A stretch of 64,000 nucleotides of DNA from Cylindrodendrum hubeiense (lineage: Eukaryota > Ascomycota > Sordariomycetes > Hypocreales > Nectriaceae). The stretch spans positions 1 to 64,000 of the forward strand of contig JAANBB010000169.1 of assembly GCA_014621425.1 (NCBI GenBank), read 5' to 3'. Positions within the stretch are counted from its first letter, which is position 1. Each line of letters starts with the position of its first letter. Positions 8,947 through 20,400 of the stretch are shown piece by piece. The position numbers were made by a program, and so were the translations under genes. The notes under the pieces were generated by a model. That model was not told the origin of the DNA. It made no database searches and saw only the letters and a program-made list of their open reading frames with translations.

Positions 8947-11900
8947 TCAGCCATCAATAGGGCATCTATAATCTCTCTCTCGCCCAGTTGCCCCGTTCTC
9001 CTGGCGCTCCTGCAGTGCATCCAGACAGCTCTGGTGATAGATGTGTCGACACGCCAGGACAACCAGCGGCCCAAGTGGTTTGTCCTTGTCGTTGCTGCTG
9101 GCCCCATCGGTTGGCTCGATCAGCATGCTGGATGGCCGCGTATCCACGCCCTTTCCCTTGGCCCTCATGTCCGATTCCCCATCACTCCCCTTGGCCCGCT
9201 CCGCATTGTCGGCCTTTCTTTCTTTCCTTCTCTTATCCTCACTGGCCTGCTTGTCTTCCCATGCCTCAAACACCGAACCGCCAGCCACGCCCGGGCCCCA
9301 AACTCGACGACTACATGCCTCGCAAGTAGACCCTCGGGGGCGCCATCCTCGTTGCCGCAGCTCGACAGACTGCTTGACATTGACGAAGAGGCTGCGTTCT
9401 AGGAGCCTGTTTGACAACCGCAGGATCGACTCTTCGTACGCATACGCCGAGAAAATCGACGACAACACTCCTCTGAGATCCGCAAGGTTCGGTGAAGATG
9501 CAGCCGCATGTGTCAGGAACGCCCGCAACACGCGAAGAAAGGACAGATTTGCCCCAGCATTTGACAGAAGACGCGTTCCCGGCTGCCCCGCCATTTGACT
9601 CGAAGTTGTCGTGAGAAGCGCCGTGAAAGTGTGCTGAACGAGGGAGCGCAGGAGAGCGAGGAGCTTCTCCTCATCCAGGTCCTCTGCATTGTTGGCGTTA
9701 TCAATGGCAGAAATGATTTCCGGGGTGAGCTTTCGTGTGATGCCGACACAAGCCTCAATCAAACTCAGCCACAGCGCTTCATCAGGCGACAACGCTTCGA
9801 CGGCAGACTTTTTCTTCTTCTGCACCACATTTGTCCTCTTGGATGACTTCGTCTGTCCCTGGCAAAGCCAGATACCGACATGGACATATTTCTGAAGGGC
9901 TTGTAGCAAATCCTCCGCTGCGAACTGCAGATCTATTGCGTGCTCTTGCTCCTCTGCACCCGCCAGGAGGCCTTGCATAGCCGACTCTAGTGTGCCGAGG
10001 TGCTTGACTAGGCGATCCATGGCATCTTTGATTTGACCCTCGCGGGCCATCAGGACGACTGCTGCATCAATAACTCCCGTCTCTTCCATCGTAGGGATGA
10101 GCTTCTCAAGTCTCAGATCGGTCGACTGCACCAATCCGACGTAATCAGAAACATGTGCTGGCTCAAACTGGCACATTAGCTGGACGTAGCGCTCGACTAG
10201 ATCTCTCTCGGGCACTGCCTTGTCCTCATGTGAGGATTCCCCTGGCTCTAGCAACGTCTTCAGATATGCATGCTGCAGATCAGGTGCATCCTCCGCCGAG
10301 TCGAGAATATGTTGGTGTAGTGCCTTATCTTGCGAGCTAAACACGTGTGCTGCCTGTTCGGCGTCAAGTTCAATCAGGTGCCGGGCATGTTCCCTGACGA
10401 CGTCCAAAACCTCATGAAGCTGGCGACTGCTTAGTCCCGTATGTGGTCGTAAACAATTGGCGATGCATTCAAACACCATCTCCTGTTCCTCAGGGTCCTC
10501 AAAGTACGACTGCACTAGCTTTCCATATTGTTTGTCCGCCTTGTAGATGCGCTTCAAGATGCGATAGAAGCTTGCATTCTTGAATAGGGGCATCAACGCC
10601 GGCATATCAGAAGGTTGGTATACGGAGAGGAGATACTCGGCACTAAGCTGAGCATCCTCCGCAAGATCAACCCCGGGATAGTTGCAAAGTCCAGTGAGAA
10701 CCTTGGACAGTGTCGTGCCAGAGAAGAGGAGATACTGCGGAAATTTGGGCAAGTTTCGCGCAATGAACATGTCGAGGTAAATGGTATCCTCAGCAGCAAA
10801 CTCATTGGTGTTCATCACATCGAGCAGGATCGACAAGATGTACTGGCGGTTGATGGTAAGCCCAAAGATTTGCTCCTCGGGCAACTCGCCTCTAGCTCCA
10901 CCATTGACATGCTGCTGGTCGGGTGAATCATTTAAAAATGGATCTTCGAATGCCTCGTTTAAGGCACTCAGAAAACTCGGCGCATCGAATTTGAGAATGA
11001 GGCGTAGATAAGGGAATGCAGGCTGGGCCTCGGCGCCGGGCATAACGAGGAACTCATCACCGCTGTCCTTGGGCCAAGCGATGGTTTTCCCCGAGAAGAG
11101 AAACCAGTAGATCTCTGCCTTGGCCTTGGTGGCTACTTGGTCGTCCAATATCTCCCCATTCGGGTAAATTCTTCCAGTCAGTGTGTAGGACAGATAGGGG
11201 AAGATCTTCAGCGCACTGGTGCTGTAAAAGTCGTCTGCCATGTTGCCAGCCACAAAGTCCCCGTTTGCCATCAGGGGAATCAGGAGAGAAAGCAGGTCGA
11301 TCATGGGTGTGATGTAGTCGTTCAAGCCCTGATTCCAGACATATACGAGTGCGTCGTATAAGCTGTGCTGCTTGCACAGCAGAGTGATCTGGTCCAGGTC
11401 GAGCGTAGCAGTTTCCATATGGCAGATCATCTCTTCCAATCTGCTCTCCCATCCTTGAGTCACATAGTGCGCAACCATGTCCTTGACGACGGTGGGAGGC
11501 ACTATTGAGATAGTCTTCTCGAGGATGTAGGACTCGAGACACTCCAAAAAGATTCCGTTAATGTCGGCATCATCGTACCATTCGTACATATCCTCAAAAA
11601 GAAAATCGGTGTTGTCGATGCTTTGGCACGCCCCGAAGCATGTCTCTGCCAACTGCTTCATGTGATCATCGTCGGCATGCTCCACGTTCTTTTGGCGCTG
11701 ACCAAAGGCATACTTTAGTGAAGCGCTGATAATTTCCATGATCTTATCGCGAACCATCGTGTGTCGGAGGTTTGTGTCTTCAGGTAATCCAACTGTGAGC
11801 TTGTCGGCATCGCCCGTGTAATAAGAAGTCGCCAACTGGATAGCTCCAATATAGTCGCCATTTTCCATCATCGCAATCAATCTGTCTGCCCAATTTGATA

Positions 11901-13797
11901 GTGCTCCGATGGAAACCTCGTTGAAGCCCAGTATAAATATCCTCCCTTTGTAGGCCTTGAAGCTCATGTAGAAAGCATCTGCCACCACCCCGTGCATGGA
12001 CGCATCGTTTTCATCTAGCTGTTCCACGAGGGAGTGTAGTTGCTTCGAAAACAAGTCGGTGTGGTATATATACTTTTGTAAGAGGTCAAAAGCCTCCGTC
12101 ATGCGCATGGTTCTGTCCTCAAGGACAATCAGCCTCTGCGAAATGGTCAAAACCGCGAGGACTGAGCGACTCAGCCATTGCACAGCGACAATGGCTTCCT
12201 CGCACTTCCATCTGTTTCGTGCCTTGAACCTGAACGAAGGCGGTTGGTCCTTGTCATCGCGAGGAATCTCGTCCACGTCCAACACAGTCAGAACATTTGA
12301 CCAACAGTACGCCAGCTTCACCTTTGAGATGTCGCTTCCTGTGTGCGGGTCAGGGACCTTGAGTTGGACAGCAGGGAACCATGCCAAACATCCGGTCATG
12401 GCGCTGTGGGCGGGCACGTCCTTTGGTCGTGCGGACTTGTGCTGAGTCTGAGCAACAGGCGTCGTTGACACGATTACCAGGAGATAGGGGGTCAACATTG
12501 CCGTCAACCCAAAACCATCCGTTGAACGCTCGACATTCCCCAGTGGCAATGGCGCAAAGGCAAGGACGGTGCTGGGCTTTACTGTCTTGCCTGCAGGTGT
12601 TGGCGCATCTGGGTATCGGCCTAAAATCCGGTGCGTCTTTACGGATCTTCCCAGCGCTCCGGTACCCCTGGTAGCGAGGTGAGAGAATGCCATTCCCCTG
12701 TCATCGGCTGAAACCAAAGCAGTGTGTCGAGTTCCGAGGAACCCCAGGTGGGTGATTGAAACATCTGGAACATGGCCGTCTGTGACCCTATTCTTCAGTT
12801 GCAAGGGGTCTAGGTGTGGTATCGTCAAGAATGGTCTTGACGCTCGGTTCGTGTCCCAGGTGAAGATGTAACCATTCGCATGGCCTCCCGCGATTGTCGA
12901 GTGATCGGCAGATATGGCAATCGCAGTGATTGGGCCGCATTCGACAGCTTTGAATGGTCAGCTCTAAGAATCTTAGATCCACCCAAGAAGCTTACCTTTT
13001 GTTCCTGGCCCAATAATCATCTTGAGGTTTTGGTTGTAGTCAAATATTAATATTATTCCCTTCGAAGTTCCCACTACAATCGTCGCCGATACCGCCAAAC
13101 ATGTCGGGGATCCAAAGTTACGCTTTCCCGCTTCAGAGAAAGCCTGCCCATTCAGCTTCCGCAGACGCGTCCACCGAACCACCTCCCATGGGGGCGTCGG
13201 GGTATCGGTATCGGCTTGGTCGAGTAGGAACTGCGAGCTGAGCGACACATTGCGGCTATGTGTGGCGAGAAAGGCTGGAGAGGCTGAGCGAGGTGTGTGC
13301 ATGCCAGGGGAGGAGATGCGGGATTGGAATCGGCGGTCGAAGGGTCGGAAGGAGGGCGTGGGGCTGCTCAGGCCAGGTCGTGAGGCGACGGAGGGGAGTA
13401 TACTGCTCCCAGGAGAGGATATGAAGGAGCCCTATATGATGTTAGAAGTGACGGGTAGTGAGAAAGTGCCTCATCTTACCTGGACAGAAGGCGAATCATC
13501 CGGCCCCGACATGACCGAGTCGATGGGACTACCAGCTCTTCTCGGCAAGCCGTGCAAATCGCTTCCCGCCAAAGAGCTCACATCTGAGCTGTCATGATGT
13601 TGCTGTTGCATAATTTCGCGGTATCGGTTGGTTACTGAGCCGTTACTCATTTGGATGGGTGTTGGCTGATCATCGGGCGAGTCCTCGTCGTGAGAATCGA
13701 ACGGACCAACACCACCAGCCCCCTCCAAGACGTCCTTTATTGTGTCGCCATCGTCGGAGCCCGCGTCCCCCGTGAGAGACAAGTCTTCTGGATCCAT
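8947..13797 (-). CDS. vps8: CORVET complex subunit Vps8
   Basis: Vps8 is a CORVET-specific subunit that binds the endosomal Rab5-type GTPase and tethers early endosomal membranes. Exons are 13480-13797, 12996-13431 and 8947-12947, with introns of 48 nt each, giving 1,584 residues, in the family's size range. The first exon is acidic and disordered. A WD40-type beta-propeller starts in exon 2 (TCLAVSATIVVGTSKGIILI) and crosses the second intron into AIAISADHSTIAGGHANGYI. A long helical-repeat region follows. The C-terminus is a RING-H2-like finger with CEAC, CRHIYHQSC and a final CPID that stops one residue later, so the eighth ligand position is Asp rather than Cys. The start codon at 13797 is shared by a divergent gap with the GPALPP gene. 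Confidence 0.95.
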
Positions 13798-14337
13798 TGC
13801 GCCGTGGCTTCCATCACCGCATGCGCAAGCACTACCGCGTCGGGTTCATGACCTGGCGCAGCTAAGGAACGCAGGAAGCTTGTGATTGCGATAAGGCAAC
13901 TGTGTATGGAGCTCTCGTTCGGGTCCGGGTCGCGGCGGATTCGCGAGGCAGCTCCTCAAACTCGTAGGCGTCTCGGGGGATGGAAAGATGGAAGGGCGTA
14001 GGATGTCTTGCTTCTCCGCTTCAAAGCCACTGCTCAAGACATCCGAAAATTCCGAAATTGGCGATTCGTTGGCGTCGTGAAAGCAGGGTCGAGCTTCGTG
14101 GTTCGTATGCACCCCATCCCCCGTTGCCTTAGAAGGCGGCGCAGCGACGAACGGGGCGGGCCGGGGATTCTCCGACCCAACCCAACCTTGCGATTTCCCT
14201 GTGCAGTGACGTCTTTAGAGCGTCGCAAGCGCGGGTCCACTGCGAGCTGCTCCAACCACAACAACCCACCTGAACGACCAGCGTCGTTTTTAGAGGTGCT
14301 CCTCCAGACGAGACAACTCTGCAATATAGTGCTCATC
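13798..14337. promoter_or_regulatory. Divergent promoter region, VPS8 and GPALPP gene
   Basis: This 540-base gap lies between two divergent start codons. An ORF in frame with the GPALPP gene runs back to 14008, but that stretch does not look like protein and is taken as 5' leader. No binding site can be named. Confidence 0.5.
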
Positions 14338-15267
14338 ATGTCTTCAATTGGACCCCAGCTCCCGTCACAATTATCAAAGCGAAAGCGGACACCCGAAGCG
14401 AAAAGGTCACCGCCGAGCAAATACCGACGGAGCGAGTCTCCATCCAAGAACGGAGACGAGATCGACCTCGACGATTCAGACGACGACTACGGTCCCAGCG
14501 CACCCGCAGTCCCAAGGCCTGCCGTCGGGCCATCGCTGCCGCCTAGCAACAACAAGGACGAGATCGATCTCGACGCCGACTCCGACTCAGACACTGGCCC
14601 GGCTCCGCCTAAACGGAGCGTTGGCCCGACCCTGCCCCCCGCCAACCTATCCACCCGACCGCAAGATGACGCCGACTCTTCCTCCGATTCAGAAGATGAC
14701 TACGGTCCCGCACTCCCCGGGGCCTCGAATGCGAACAGACCTCTCGTAGGGCCTCAACTGCCCGTCTCAGAAGCCCAACCTCAGCGTGATGAGTGGATGC
14801 TCGCGCCCCCGACCGCATCTGGCTACTCCGAGCGCGACCCAACACGCATGCGCAACCGTAAATTCACCTCCAAGCCCTCCTCGTCTGGTCAGTCTGGTGT
14901 GTCCTCGATCTGGACTGAGACGCCCGAGGAGAAGCTCAAGCGCCTCCAGGACTCTGTGCTGGGCCGTGAGGACAAGACCCAAGAGGCCGCCGCCGGCTCA
15001 ACGCAGTCCAAGGAAGAAGAGGAGCGCCAACGTCGGATCGCTGCCAACATCGAGGCGCAACGAGGCAAGAGTCTGTACGACGAGCATCAGGACCAGAAAG
15101 AGAAAGCTGGCAAGAAGGTGGAGGAGGAGGACGACCCGAGTAAAAGAGCCTTTGACCGGGAAAAGGACATGGCGCTGGGTGGGAAGATCGGGTCGGCACA
15201 GAGAAAAGAGTTGATGACCAAGGCAGCCAACTTTGGTGGGAGGTTTCAGAAGGGATCTTTCTTATAG
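14338..15267 (+). CDS. GPALPP motif / DUF3752 protein
   Basis: This intronless 309-residue protein belongs to the eukaryotic GPALPP-motif family (DUF3752), hydrophilic nuclear proteins whose molecular role is poorly defined. The N-terminal half carries five spaced copies of the motif (IGPQLP, VGPSLPP, VGPTLPP, YGPALPG, VGPQLP), separated by acidic stretches such as DEIDLDDSDDD and DADSDSD. The C-terminal half is the DUF3752 region: MLAPPTASGYSERDPTRMRNRKF, SIWTETPEEKLKRLQD, SLYDEHQDQK, then the typical end FDREKDMALGGKI and AANFGGRFQKGSFL. The start at 14338 gives the family's usual opening MSSIGPQLP. Confidence 0.93.
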   Translation: MSSIGPQLPSQLSKRKRTPEAKRSPPSKYRRSESPSKNGDEIDLDDSDDDYGPSAPAVPRPAVGPSLPPSNNKDEIDLDADSDSDTGPAPPKRSVGPTLPPANLSTRPQDDADSSSDSEDDYGPALPGASNANRPLVGPQLPVSEAQPQRDEWMLAPPTASGYSERDPTRMRNRKFTSKPSSSGQSGVSSIWTETPEEKLKRLQDSVLGREDKTQEAAAGSTQSKEEEERQRRIAANIEAQRGKSLYDEHQDQKEKAGKKVEEEDDPSKRAFDREKDMALGGKIGSAQRKELMTKAANFGGRFQKGSFL

Positions 15268-15973
15268 TGTCTCCTCAGACAGAGCCGTGCGCCATATACG
15301 CATAATAATAATAGGGCCTCCCATATATGATGCATTAACCAAAGAAATAACGTTGGAATCAATCACGATAGATACGAATAAATGGCACAGTTCAGGTTCA
15401 TAGAGGTGGGCGGGACAAGTATTTCATTGCACCATCCAACTATCGAATAACCACCAAACTCCGCCGCTCCCTCCGTTTCCAGCTGAAGCCCGAATTTTCC
15501 AGCCCAAATGCAAGTTACAAAAACCTCCCGTCTTACAAATAAACAAGGCGTCCTAAAATCGACAATTCCTCCCATGCTATTCTTGCACCCGCTTCGGCGT
15601 ACGCGGAGACTTGACGTTCCTGCGTAGCGTGGCTTAAGGTATACATAGCTGTAATCATCCTCGACGTGTTCGGGCACGTCTCCATCATTCTCCTCCCCGG
15701 TTCCTTCGAGCGTGTATTTGATGCGGGTGGAAAACCAAAACAAAAATATGCCGTTTCATAATGCGAGAATTCGATCCCAGTGTATAGTGTGAAGATTCAT
15801 GACGGTTGTACCGAACTTTCACAGTTGGAAAAGGAGAGAAAGCCATCGCTGTAAGGGGTAGTGTGTGTGTCGTAAAGATATTTGATGACTGAGGGCAGGC
15901 TCAAATCTGGCGCAGGGTTTCTCTTGCGACATAGAGCGCCTCAGTATCGGCAAACCAAAAGCTTAAATTCACA
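15268..15973. other. Convergent 3' region
   Basis: This 706-base gap holds the 3' flanks of the GPALPP gene (plus) and the RING-H2 gene (minus). A minus-strand ORF at 15363-15743 has no recognisable domain. I see no other feature. Confidence 0.5.
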
Positions 15974-17400
15974 TCATTGAGTAGCAACTGCAGGGCGGTT
16001 TCCCGACTCCAGTTGTGATGGTGTGACAGTTTGGTCTGCGGGAGTGGTGAGAGGAACAGCATCATTTCGTCTTCTACTGAACCCGAAGATGCCGCGAATG
16101 CGACCGTTGGGAGCCTCAGTAACCTCTGGTGTTTGCTGCTGCTGCTCAGTTTCCTGAGTGGGCCTTACAGCCTCTTCCCCAGTGGCTCGACGGGGAGCTT
16201 GACGAGGTTGGGCTTGACGAGCGTTGCCAGTCACTCGCACTCTGGACTGGCCATGGCCGTATCGTGATGATGGCGAGGATCGGAACCAAGCATTACGCAG
16301 GCCGGCAGGGAGATTGAGACGCGAGTTGGTGCGGTTGTCGAAATTGGAGTTGTTGGCAGTAGCAGCATCTCCGCCTTCAGGCACAGGACGAGGCTTAGGA
16401 ACGTAGTAGTCCGCCTTGCAGAGCGGGCAGCACGCTCGTCGACTGGTCAACCAGGGGTCTACGCACACAGCGTGGAAGGCGTGACCACAGGTCAATCCAC
16501 GAACGTCGTCGTCATCCTCGAGGGTATCGATACAAATAGCACAAGTATCGCCGGGGGCTTCCAAGCACTCAGGTGGCAGAGCGCCATCGATGTGTTCGTC
16601 GTCGTCGGTTTCCTCACTTGAAACACGGTGAAGGTGGTTATCCTTAGTCAAGGTTTCCGATTGAGTTCCGGAAGTCTGGCCAGTCTCGGTGGGTTGGGTT
16701 GGTGCGTCCTTGGGCTTCTCAGTCTCCGTCGTCTCCCCCTCCTTCTTTACAGGCGTTGCGGCGCTGGTAGAGGGGCGCTCGTCGGTGGAATCACGCTCCT
16801 TCGAAAAGTCGGGCACGATACCATCAGCATCCCGAATGCTATTAGCTCGGCTCGGGTTCACCGAAACACCGCCAGCCGTGGGCAAGCCATCCTTCGCGCG
16901 GTCTGAAACCCAACTCTTGTACTTCATCATGGGGAACTTGTCGTTGACCTCGTCCATTGTCATAAGCTTCTTCTCACGGCGACGGCGGTGGGGTCGGGGC
17001 ATATTCTCCAAGGTAATAGGTTCGCCATCTTCGTTCATACGGAGCTGACGGTTACGGGCGTTGTATCGGAAGCAGTACTTGACACCGACAATGATCCTGG
17101 GGTCATGTTAGAAACCATTCATGTTCACCTCAAGCCATGCAGCCATGCATGCACGGTTGAAAGCAAAAAGCATGCAGCAGCGGAGTCTCACCAAAGATTC
17201 GTGAAAACGACACCGAAACCCAAGGCCACGAAAAATAGCAGGGGTGAACTGGAGCCATTGTTGCTGTCTTTGTTGTCTTTGCCGTCGGAGTCGGTGGCGG
17301 AAGCGGTGCTGCTTGAGGCCGTCGTCGAAGCAGATTCGGGAGCAGCCGCTCTGGCGACGATACGAGTGGCCTCGTAGAGTAACTCATTGATAACAGCCAT
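15974..17400 (-). CDS. Membrane-anchored RING-H2 E3 ubiquitin ligase
   Basis: The product is a likely ubiquitin ligase held in an internal membrane. Exons are 17192-17400 and 15974-17096; the 95-nt phase-2 intron restores the frame within the membrane helix (FFVALGFGVVFTNLW then IIVGVKYCF), giving 443 residues. A serine/threonine-rich N-terminus (1-53) precedes one membrane segment (about 54-80). Then come a basic stretch (RPHRRRREKK), a long disordered region, and a RING-H2 finger at about residues 248-290: CAIC, CGHAFH, HAVC, CPLC, with both zinc-binding histidines present. The C-terminal tail is Q/R-rich and disordered. The arrangement (short lumenal end, one helix, cytosolic RING) matches many fungal RNF-type ligases. 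Which substrate it serves cannot be told. Confidence 0.85.
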
Positions 17401-20400
17401 CTTTACGATCGGGGGTCGGTTCGGACAGGATTTGAGCGATGGGAGGCGGGCTCGAATTGACTCGGGGGCTGCCGTACGGGTACCATGGGCTGTCGAGCAG
17501 GACCAGGAACTAATGGGAGACGCAGCGAGCGCGGGATCGAGCGGTTGGCGGGCGGGAAATGCGGAACCAAGGCAGAGGTAGGTTTCGGTTTACATCCAAC
17601 AACTTTATCCCTCTGGAGCTATTCACACGTCTCGCTCCGTCGGGTCCGGCGGGGAAAAGAAGATGCGAAGAGGGAGGGAAGTCGCGCCGGCGGGATGGCT
17701 GGATGGGAAAGGATGGAAGAGGACGGACGGGGATGGGATGGGTCTAGGTCTGTAGATGGGGTGACGGCGGAGGCGGAGTGCAGGTGGAGTGGACGAGACC
17801 AAGGCGAAGGGAAGAAGGGCGACGACTCGCGTGGGAGAGTGCGAGTGGGCAGGTGGGAAGAGGGAAAGAGAGGAATGGGGCGAGGCCGGGCCGGGGGGAC
17901 AAGGGCGGATCGTGAGTGGCCAGAGGACGGGCCCAAGAGTGCGAGTGGAGCGCGAGAGGCCAGGCCAAGCAACAGACGGAGGGGCCGTGGGAGACACTGT
18001 GCAGGGGTACCTGTCGCCGGGCAGCTCTGGAGTCTAGACCGCGTGCAGCCTAGGGAGGTGCCCTGAATGCACTAAACGCGCTGAGTGCCCTGGAACTCGC
18101 TCCGTAGTACCACGTAAGCCACGCACGGGGATGCCCTATGAGGTGCCCTGGTGGCGCCCCGGAGGTGCCCCGGGGAGTCAGGTATGCGAGAAGAGCCCTG
18201 TAAAAGTCGCTCTGGCCGCCACAGCACAGCAGGGGGCGGGGGCCGCTTCCCACTTCAGCTTGCTTCTGCTTCGAGACGGAGAGGGGGAGGGAATCCTGGG
18301 ACCCCCAGCTGGGAGGAGGGTTGGAGGCTTGGTCGACGGCGTCGTGGTTGGCTGACGGCCTGCCGCACTGAGACTCGAGCCTATTTTGCTGCTGCGCCGT
18401 TGGAGCTTCGCTGTGTTGGGCTTTTTGCTGTGTCGGGCTTTTCGCTGCTTGCGCTCTTGCGCTCGTGCTCGCGCTGGTCGACGACGATGACCGGGGATGG
18501 ATTTAAGCGTATCGGGGGTGGGTAGCAGATGGAGTTGAGGCAACGCGAGGGCCAAGGGAAAACGGAACGCCCCTGTATGGTGAGACGAACGGTCGTACTG
18601 TAGCGTCCGTCGTAGCCTTGGGACCGGTTGGTTTGAGCGACTGACTGATTCAGAGTGGGTTTTTGGTTTTGGATCGTTCCTCGAGTGGCCGTCCTCATAG
18701 GCGCTCTTATTTTTCCAGTCGGCCCAGGCGCTTGGATTCCAATAGCGCACCAAGAAGAGATACACTGACAGGGGATGGTCACGTCGTTCGTATCGCGCAT
18801 CAGCCAGGCCATCCGATAACAGGGAACCCCGTGTCAGTACGGCACAGATCCAGTAGATATATATAACTTAACCCAACTAACCGCAGCCCGTCACTTATCT
18901 CCAATCTCACCCGTCGTCTGAGCACCCGGGGATGACGATGCACGAGCTCATCTGCTCGCTGGATGCTGCCGGATTTAGACTTCATCTCGACCCGAATGCA
19001 GAGCCTCCCGCGCCGACCGGACGGAGCTCTCCAGCATCGCGCCCATCCTCTCTCGGATGGTCTCCTTAGCTCCTTCACTGGCTTCGGCTTCCTGCGCTGC
19101 CGCTGACACTCGTGGCGCAGCGCCCGCCGGCGGAGTGGAGCCGTGACGGCGATCTTTGCAGGGTCAACCACACAACCGCAATCAAGACAAGTCGGAACTT
19201 GGATCCCGTCATCTTCCAGCTCGCTCACCAAACGTGGGTACGGCACCCCCAATTCAGCCCCAAGATTCCATCGCATACTCCCGATCAGGGCGGCTGTACC
19301 GTCGCGATCCACCGTAAACCCAAATAACCCCAAATAAGCCATAGCATCTCAACCACGGGATGAGCGAAACAAGCGGGGCTTCACTTTGACACCACGAATC
19401 CACGATTCCACTCCGACGGACCCATCGTCTCATGGTCGGCGCCGTCTTCCGTGGATCACACTGGCTATCTGGCCCACTTGATGCCGGCCAACTGTCTCAG
19501 TCCCGCCCGGCCCGCGCGGCGATTTCAAATCCCAATGCCTTGTCGCCCATTCACCGCGCCCGCAATGATCGTCACGAGCCAGCAAGACACCAAGAAACAT
19601 CTCAGAAGCTTGCAAGACAACCCTCAGCTTGGGGGTCAGGCGCACCCTTGGCACCGTCGTCTCAAACCCCCGCCGTCAACGGCGACGCGACGCAGACTCG
19701 AAAGCTTGTCCCTGGTTGACTTTGAGCTCGCCTGCAGATCCAACCCAGAAATTCATACTTTGGGGTCGGCTGCCCGTTGACGAAAGCTTCCGCGCACGCC
19801 GTGTAAGAGAGCGATAGGGTTCCCCTTGCGCTGATGCGGCGGACGCGCTTCTGTGCCTGTCACAGAACAAATTGTGGCGGCCCCTCCCCCGGGGCGAGGG
19901 TTTGGCGGTGCTCCCGACGGAAGGGAGACTCCGTGTCCGGCCCAGGCTTTCTCAAGGGGGCATTGTATTGTTTTGCACTGCATCGCTGTAATGCTGCAGA
20001 CGGTGCTTTCACCGAGAAGCCGGGCCGGGACAGGTACGAGGTGAACGGAGATGTATTGGAGGGATGATGGATGGCCATTGAGCAATGCGATTCCCTGCTT
20101 CCTGGCTTCTGGCTTCCTGGCTTCCCGGGACCATCCAGCCAGGGTTAGGATCCTTGATGACGATGACGATGACAGGAATCCACACTGCATCTCCGTGTTG
20201 CAGTTTGCAAGATATGCCCTTAGCCGGCAAGGCAAAGCTGGGTGCAACGCTGGCCATGGCTCCGATCTCCTCGTCTACATGCAACACGTCTTGTACGATG
20301 GTCTCGCTGGGCGGCCCGTGTTCCGTGGGCCTTCGTGCTACGTACGCAAGCAGCGCACGGCATCTGCACCTGCGTCTGCATCCGTCATTGCGGGATGGAA

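Noticed and set aside
14008..14337. 110-codon N-terminal extension of the GPALPP protein
   Set aside because: The frame is open by chance in the leader; family members begin with the GPxLP motif reached from the ATG at 14338.
18800..19342. 180-codon minus-strand ORF
   Set aside because: No recognisable domain, Arg-rich second half, overlapping ORFs on the other strand, and no neighbouring exon that continues it.
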